64,000 bases of DNA from Fictibacillus arsenicus (GTDB lineage: Bacteria > Bacillota > Bacilli > Bacillales > Fictibacillaceae), in contig NZ_CP016761.1 of NCBI RefSeq assembly GCF_001642935.1, positions 310,001 to 374,000 of the forward strand, given 5' to 3'. The notes below the pieces were generated by a model. That model was not told the origin of the DNA and made no database searches. It worked only from the letters and a program-made list of their open reading frames with translations. This document shows positions 60,400-64,000 of this stretch, piece by piece; the first letter of the stretch is position 1, and every line of letters begins with the position of its first letter. Made by a program: the position numbers and the translations under genes.

Positions 60400-61374
60400 A
60401 TGCAACGGTTAAAGCCGTTTTTAACATTCGGGTTATTGATAGCCGTGTTTATGCTAAGCGGCTGCAGCGATATGGTGGTTTTAGATCCTAAAGGACCTGT
60501 TGGTGAACAGCAGAAGGATCTTATTATGTATTCGATCTGGTTTATGTTATTTATCCTGCTGGTTGTATATGCACTTACAGCTTTTATTGTTTATAAATAT
60601 CGTGACCGCAAAAATCATAAGGGATATGATCCTGATAATGAAGGAAGTCATTTGCTTGAGACGATTTGGTGGATCATTCCTATTATTATTACCATTGCAT
60701 TGGCTGTTCCAACGGTTAAAACGATCTACTCTCTAGAAGGACCTCCTGAAGAGACGAAAGATCAAAAACCATTGGTTATTCATGCAACATCTGTGGATTG
60801 GAAATGGGTTTTCACATACCCTGAGCAAGACATTGAAACAGTAAACTATCTTCATATCCCTGAAGATCGACCTGTTCTATTTAAATTGACTTCAGCCGAT
60901 TCTATGGCATCATTTTGGGTTCCTCAACTAGGCGGCCAAAAGTATGCGATGGCTGGTATGGAGACAAAGCTTTACTTGCAAGCTGATGAGCAAGGAACGT
61001 ATGAGGGACGAAACTCCAATTTTACAGGAGAAGGTTTTACAGATCATACGTTTGATGTGATGGCTATGTCTGATGAAGAGTTTGAAAAGTGGGCGAGTGA
61101 AACGAAAGCTGATGCTCCTGAACTGACGAAGGAGCAGTACGATAAGCTGATGCTTCCTGGCCACGTGAAAGAAATGACGTTCTCTTCTACTCACTTAGGT
61201 TTTGTTAACCATGCTGATGAAGCTGATTATGCGATTAAAGCTCGTGAGCGATTAGGCTATGAGCCGTTAATTCCTCACTCCAAAGCAGCAAAAGAAAAGC
61301 GTGAAGAAGAAAAGGAAAAGAAACAACAAGAACAAGAAGAATCAGAGTCTCATGGGGATTCACATGCCCATTAA
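60400..61374 (+). CDS. qoxA: cytochrome aa3 quinol oxidase subunit II
   Basis: This 324-residue lipoprotein-type subunit II has a signal with lipobox (FMLSGC, lipidated Cys), two membrane helices (~45-67, ~88-108) and a cupredoxin-fold extracytoplasmic domain. The domain lacks the CuA Cys ligands and has NFTGEGFTDHTFDVMAMS, as in menaquinol (not cytochrome c) oxidases. A charged C-terminal tail ends in HGDSHAH. ATG 60400 is chosen for GGTGG at 8 nt; the frame to 60364 is longer. First gene of qoxABCD. Confidence 0.93.
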   Translation: MQRLKPFLTFGLLIAVFMLSGCSDMVVLDPKGPVGEQQKDLIMYSIWFMLFILLVVYALTAFIVYKYRDRKNHKGYDPDNEGSHLLETIWWIIPIIITIALAVPTVKTIYSLEGPPEETKDQKPLVIHATSVDWKWVFTYPEQDIETVNYLHIPEDRPVLFKLTSADSMASFWVPQLGGQKYAMAGMETKLYLQADEQGTYEGRNSNFTGEGFTDHTFDVMAMSDEEFEKWASETKADAPELTKEQYDKLMLPGHVKEMTFSSTHLGFVNHADEADYAIKARERLGYEPLIPHSKAAKEKREEEKEKKQQEQEESESHGDSHAH

Positions 61375-61392
61375 CAGAGGAGGCAACTTAAT

Positions 61393-63333
61393 ATGAAATG
61401 GGATGAATTTTTCGTAACAGGCGACCCGCTCATCTATGGCGCTGACGTTTCCATTGTCTTAACAATGGCGGGAATCCTGTTTTACATGACTAGATATAAA
61501 AAGTGGAAATGGCTTTGGACTGAATGGCTTACAACTGTTGACCATAAAAAACTTGGTATCATGTATATCGTTTCTGCAGTTCTTATGCTTTTCCGCGGTG
61601 GTGTCGATGCGCTCTTAATGCGTACACAGCTCGCGGTTCCTGAGGCGAAGTTCCTCGATTCGCAGCACTATAACGAGATTTTTACAACTCACGGTACGAT
61701 CATGATCATCTTCATGGCAATGCCGTTCTTAATAGGTATTATAAACGTAGTTGTACCATTGCAGATTGGAGCTCGTGATGTAGCTTATCCATATTTAAAC
61801 GCCGTAAGTTTCTGGACGTTCTTTATCGGTGCTATGCTGTTTAACATTTCATTTGTTATCGGTGGATCACCATCAGCAGGCTGGACGAGTTACATGCCGC
61901 TTGCAAGTAACGAACTTAGTCCGGGACCAGGGCAGAACTACTACTTATGGGGTCTGCAGATTGCGGGTATCGGTACATTATTAACCGGTATTAACTTCCT
62001 TGTTACGATTCTTAAGATGCGTGCACCGGGAATGACATTATTCCGTATGCCGATGTTCACTTGGTCATCGCTTGTAACAATGGTTATTATCATTTTTGCT
62101 TTCCCAATTTTAACAGTAGCACTAGCACTTATGTCATTTGACCGTTTATTCGGAAGTCATTTCTTTACTCTTCAAGGGGAAGGGATGGATATGCTTTGGG
62201 CAAACCTCTTCTGGTTATGGGGTCACCCAGAGGTATATATCGTAATCTTGCCGGCATTCGGTATTTTCTCAGAAATTATTTCTACGTTCTCTAAAAAAAC
62301 GTTGTTTGGTTATAAGGCCATGATCTGGTCTATGCTTCTTATCGCTGGATACAGTTTCTTGGTATGGGTCCACCACTTCTTTACGATGGGCTCAGGAGCA
62401 GCCGTTAACTCTGTATTCTCCATTACAACAATGGCGATCGGTATTCCGACGGGGGTTAAGATCTTTAACTGGCTGTTCACGATGTACAGAGGTAAGATTC
62501 AGTTTACAACACCGATGCTCTGGTCACTAGGCTTTATTGTGAACTTCGTAGTCGGCGGGGTTACAGGTGTCATGCTTGCAATGGCAGCTGCTGACTATCA
62601 GTACCACAACACATACTTCCTGGTATCTCACTTCCACTATGTGCTGATCGCAGGTACAGTGTTTGGCTGTTTTGCAGGTCTTATCTACTGGTACCCTAAG
62701 ATGTTTGGCTACAAGCTGAACGAACGTATCGGTAAATGGGTATTCTGGCTGTTCACAATCGGATTTAACGTATGTTTCATGCCTCAATACTTCCTAGGTC
62801 TTGATGGTATGCCTAGACGTGTGTACACGTACAGCGAAGAGTCTGGCTGGGGTCCATTGAACATGGTTTCTACACTCGGCGGATTCATGATGGGTATCGC
62901 GTTCTTAGTTCTTGTTTACAACATGTACTACAGCTTCCGTTTCGCGAAGCGTGAAACAACTGGTGACGCATGGGATGGCCGTACGCTTGAATGGTCTACT
63001 CCATCAGCAATGCCGCCATTTTATAACTTTGCTAAAATTCCAGAGGTTACTGGTCTTGACCATTTCTGGAGACAGAAGCAAGCAGGCAAGGTAGAGAAGT
63101 TAACTGCTAAAGATATTAAAAAGATTCATATGCCTAGCAACTCTGGTGTACCGTTCATTATGGGATCGTTCTTCTTCGTTCTCGGATTCGGTTTTGTATT
63201 TGACTGGATGTGGATGGCGATTCTCGGTGGAATTGGTGTTATCGGAACATTGATTTACCGTTCATTTGAATATGATGACGGGTATTATGTAAGTGTTGAA
63301 GAAGTACTCGAAACAGAAAAGATTTCTAAATAA
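61393..63333 (+). CDS. qoxB: cytochrome aa3 quinol oxidase subunit I
   Basis: This 646-residue heme-copper oxidase catalytic subunit has about 14-15 helices. The low-spin heme His is in [12 protein letters not shown], the CuB and active-site ligands are in [15 protein letters not shown] (His-Tyr pair) and VHHFFTMG, and the C-terminal heme His pair is in VSHFHYVLI. It reduces O2 and pumps protons, oxidising menaquinol. AGAGGAGG lies before the ATG. It follows qoxA by 18 nt and precedes qoxC. Confidence 0.97.
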   Translation: MKWDEFFVTGDPLIYGADVSIVLTMAGILFYMTRYKKWKWLWTEWLTTVDHKKLGIMYIVSAVLMLFRGGVDALLMRTQLAVPEAKFLDSQHYNEIFTTHGTIMIIFMAMPFLIGIINVVVPLQIGARDVAYPYLNAVSFWTFFIGAMLFNISFVIGGSPSAGWTSYMPLASNELSPGPGQNYYLWGLQIAGIGTLLTGINFLVTILKMRAPGMTLFRMPMFTWSSLVTMVIIIFAFPILTVALALMSFDRLFGSHFFTLQGEGMDMLWANLFWLWGHPEVYIVILPAFGIFSEIISTFSKKTLFGYKAMIWSMLLIAGYSFLVWVHHFFTMGSGAAVNSVFSITTMAIGIPTGVKIFNWLFTMYRGKIQFTTPMLWSLGFIVNFVVGGVTGVMLAMAAADYQYHNTYFLVSHFHYVLIAGTVFGCFAGLIYWYPKMFGYKLNERIGKWVFWLFTIGFNVCFMPQYFLGLDGMPRRVYTYSEESGWGPLNMVSTLGGFMMGIAFLVLVYNMYYSFRFAKRETTGDAWDGRTLEWSTPSAMPPFYNFAKIPEVTGLDHFWRQKQAGKVEKLTAKDIKKIHMPSNSGVPFIMGSFFFVLGFGFVFDWMWMAILGGIGVIGTLIYRSFEYDDGYYVSVEEVLETEKISK

Positions 63334-63347
63334 GGAGGCGTGAAAAA

Positions 63348-63968
63348 ATGGCACATGCAGAAACACACGACCCCAACACGCCTTTAGAGTATCGTTCGGA
63401 GGTCGGGCGTTTAAATATTCTCGGTTTCTGGATCTTCCTAGGGGCAGAGGTTGCGTTATTCGCAACGCTATTTGCAACGTATATGGTTTTAACGCATCGA
63501 ATTGCAGACGGTCCGGCTCTTGGTGAACTGTTTGAAGTAAAGAGTTTGTTGATTCAAACCTTCTTGCTTCTAACAAGTAGTTTCACTTGCGGACTCGCTG
63601 TTCACGAAATGCGCCGTCATAATGTAAAAGGCTTGATGCTTTGGATGATTATAACTCTTGGGTTAGGTCTCGGATTCCTTTACTTCGAGATTCAGGAGTT
63701 CTTGCACTTCATTCATGAGGGTGCAAACATTGGTACAAGTGCAGCATGGTCAGGATTCTTCGTTCTTGTAGGTACGCACGGTGCCCACGTAACGTTCGGT
63801 ATCTTCTGGGTAACGATGGTCTTGATCCAAGTGGCTAAGCGCGGTTTGACGCCAGCCACTTCTGCAAAAGTTTTCATCACTAGTCTATACTGGCACTTCT
63901 TAGACGTTGTGTGGATTTTCATCTTCACTGCCGTTTATCTGATGGGGATGGTGATGCATCATGGCTAA
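63348..63968 (+). CDS. qoxC: cytochrome aa3 quinol oxidase subunit III
   Basis: This 206-residue subunit III has about five helices and typical motifs LGFWIFLGAEVALFATLFATY (near residues 24-44) and YWHFLDVVWIFIFTAVYL. AAGGAGG precedes the ATG by 8 nt. Its last 8 nt overlap the start of the next gene (qoxD), so the operon order is the Bacillus qoxABCD. Confidence 0.95.
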   Translation: MAHAETHDPNTPLEYRSEVGRLNILGFWIFLGAEVALFATLFATYMVLTHRIADGPALGELFEVKSLLIQTFLLLTSSFTCGLAVHEMRRHNVKGLMLWMIITLGLGLGFLYFEIQEFLHFIHEGANIGTSAAWSGFFVLVGTHGAHVTFGIFWVTMVLIQVAKRGLTPATSAKVFITSLYWHFLDVVWIFIFTAVYLMGMVMHHG

Positions 63969-64000
63969 TAAAACTGCAGCTAATGGACATGGCGGATTCC
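63961..64000 (+). CDS. qoxD: quinol oxidase subunit IV, truncated by window edge
   Basis: An ATG at 63961 opens a frame MANKTAANGHGGF that is still open at the window end, with GGGGATGG upstream. Position after qoxC is that of qoxD (subunit IV). Only 13 codons are visible, so identity rests on gene order. Confidence 0.7.
   Translation, partial: MANKTAANGHGGF

Overview
The window looks like the chromosome of an aerobic, endospore-forming-type Bacillaceae bacterium. Many genes have familiar Bacillus counterparts (xpaC-yaaN, ykpA, a yfmR-like ABC-F gene, tcyP, putP, fni, qoxABCD), Shine-Dalgarno sites are strong and purine-rich, TTG and GTG starts are frequent, and intrinsic terminators are abundant. 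Two traits point away from B. subtilis itself: futalosine-pathway menaquinone genes (mqnB, mqnD) and a dedicated glutaminyl-tRNA synthetase. A Fictibacillus-like or other non-subtilis Bacillaceae genome is my inference; I cannot confirm the genus. I saw no rRNA, tRNA, CRISPR array, insertion sequence or prophage.

Layout. 1-4.4 kb: the 3' part of recQ, an rRNA methyltransferase, mqnB-mqnD and a small membrane protein whose ribosome site lies in a hairpin. 4.4-8.5 kb: an NTF2-like protein, a double P-loop ATPase, then a 450-nt apparent non-coding transcription unit (two covarying structured repeats, three micro-ORFs, own promoter and terminator) and a SWIM zinc-finger protein. 8.6-13.7 kb: xpaC-yaaN, brnQ behind a T-box, a GNAT enzyme and a secreted L,D-transpeptidase. 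13.9-17.1 kb: an AT-rich PLD-helicase-DUF3427 protein convergent with a NUDIX hydrolase, a defence-like pair. 17.2-19.6 kb: ECF sigma/DUF4179 module 1 and a VOC protein. 19.7-21.2 kb: two exported proteins of unknown function. 21.5-24 kb: a dimethylamine-monooxygenase-like operon and a decayed DUF6933 gene. 24-27.2 kb: MFS transporter, excisionase-like HTH, RsbR paralogue, M15 peptidase. 27.4-32 kb: glnS, dipeptidase, P1 peptidase, SIMPL protein. 32-37.2 kb: a leaderless ArsR regulator with its ABC-2 exporter, then ECF/DUF4179 module 2 between direct repeats. 37.4-42.9 kb: LacI regulator and small membrane protein, split ThrE-type exporter, AGCS symporter, CDF transporter. 43-48.8 kb: heterodimeric ABC exporter, KinB-like sensor kinase, GNAT enzyme. 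49-58.2 kb: type 2 IPP isomerase, putP, two ABC-F proteins, small proteins, a 5-FTHF cyclo-ligase-like protein and a DJ-1 protein. 58.5-64 kb: tcyP and the qoxABCD operon, with a Rex-like operator on the qox promoter; qoxD runs off the end.

How the genes work together. The respiratory theme recurs: menaquinone synthesis (mqnBD) supplies the quinol that the aa3-type oxidase (qox) uses, and the Rex-like site would tie qox to the NADH/NAD+ ratio. Amino-acid traffic is well represented (brnQ, AGCS, ThrE-like, putP, tcyP), with RNA-level (T-box) and possibly CodY control. Two paralogous ECF modules with near-matching promoters suggest envelope-stress sensing. The strongest unexplained signals are the structured RNA unit at 6.3-6.75 kb, the 20-bp-period arrays at 27.2 and 54.3 kb, and the 42-bp-period repeats that flank sigma module 2.
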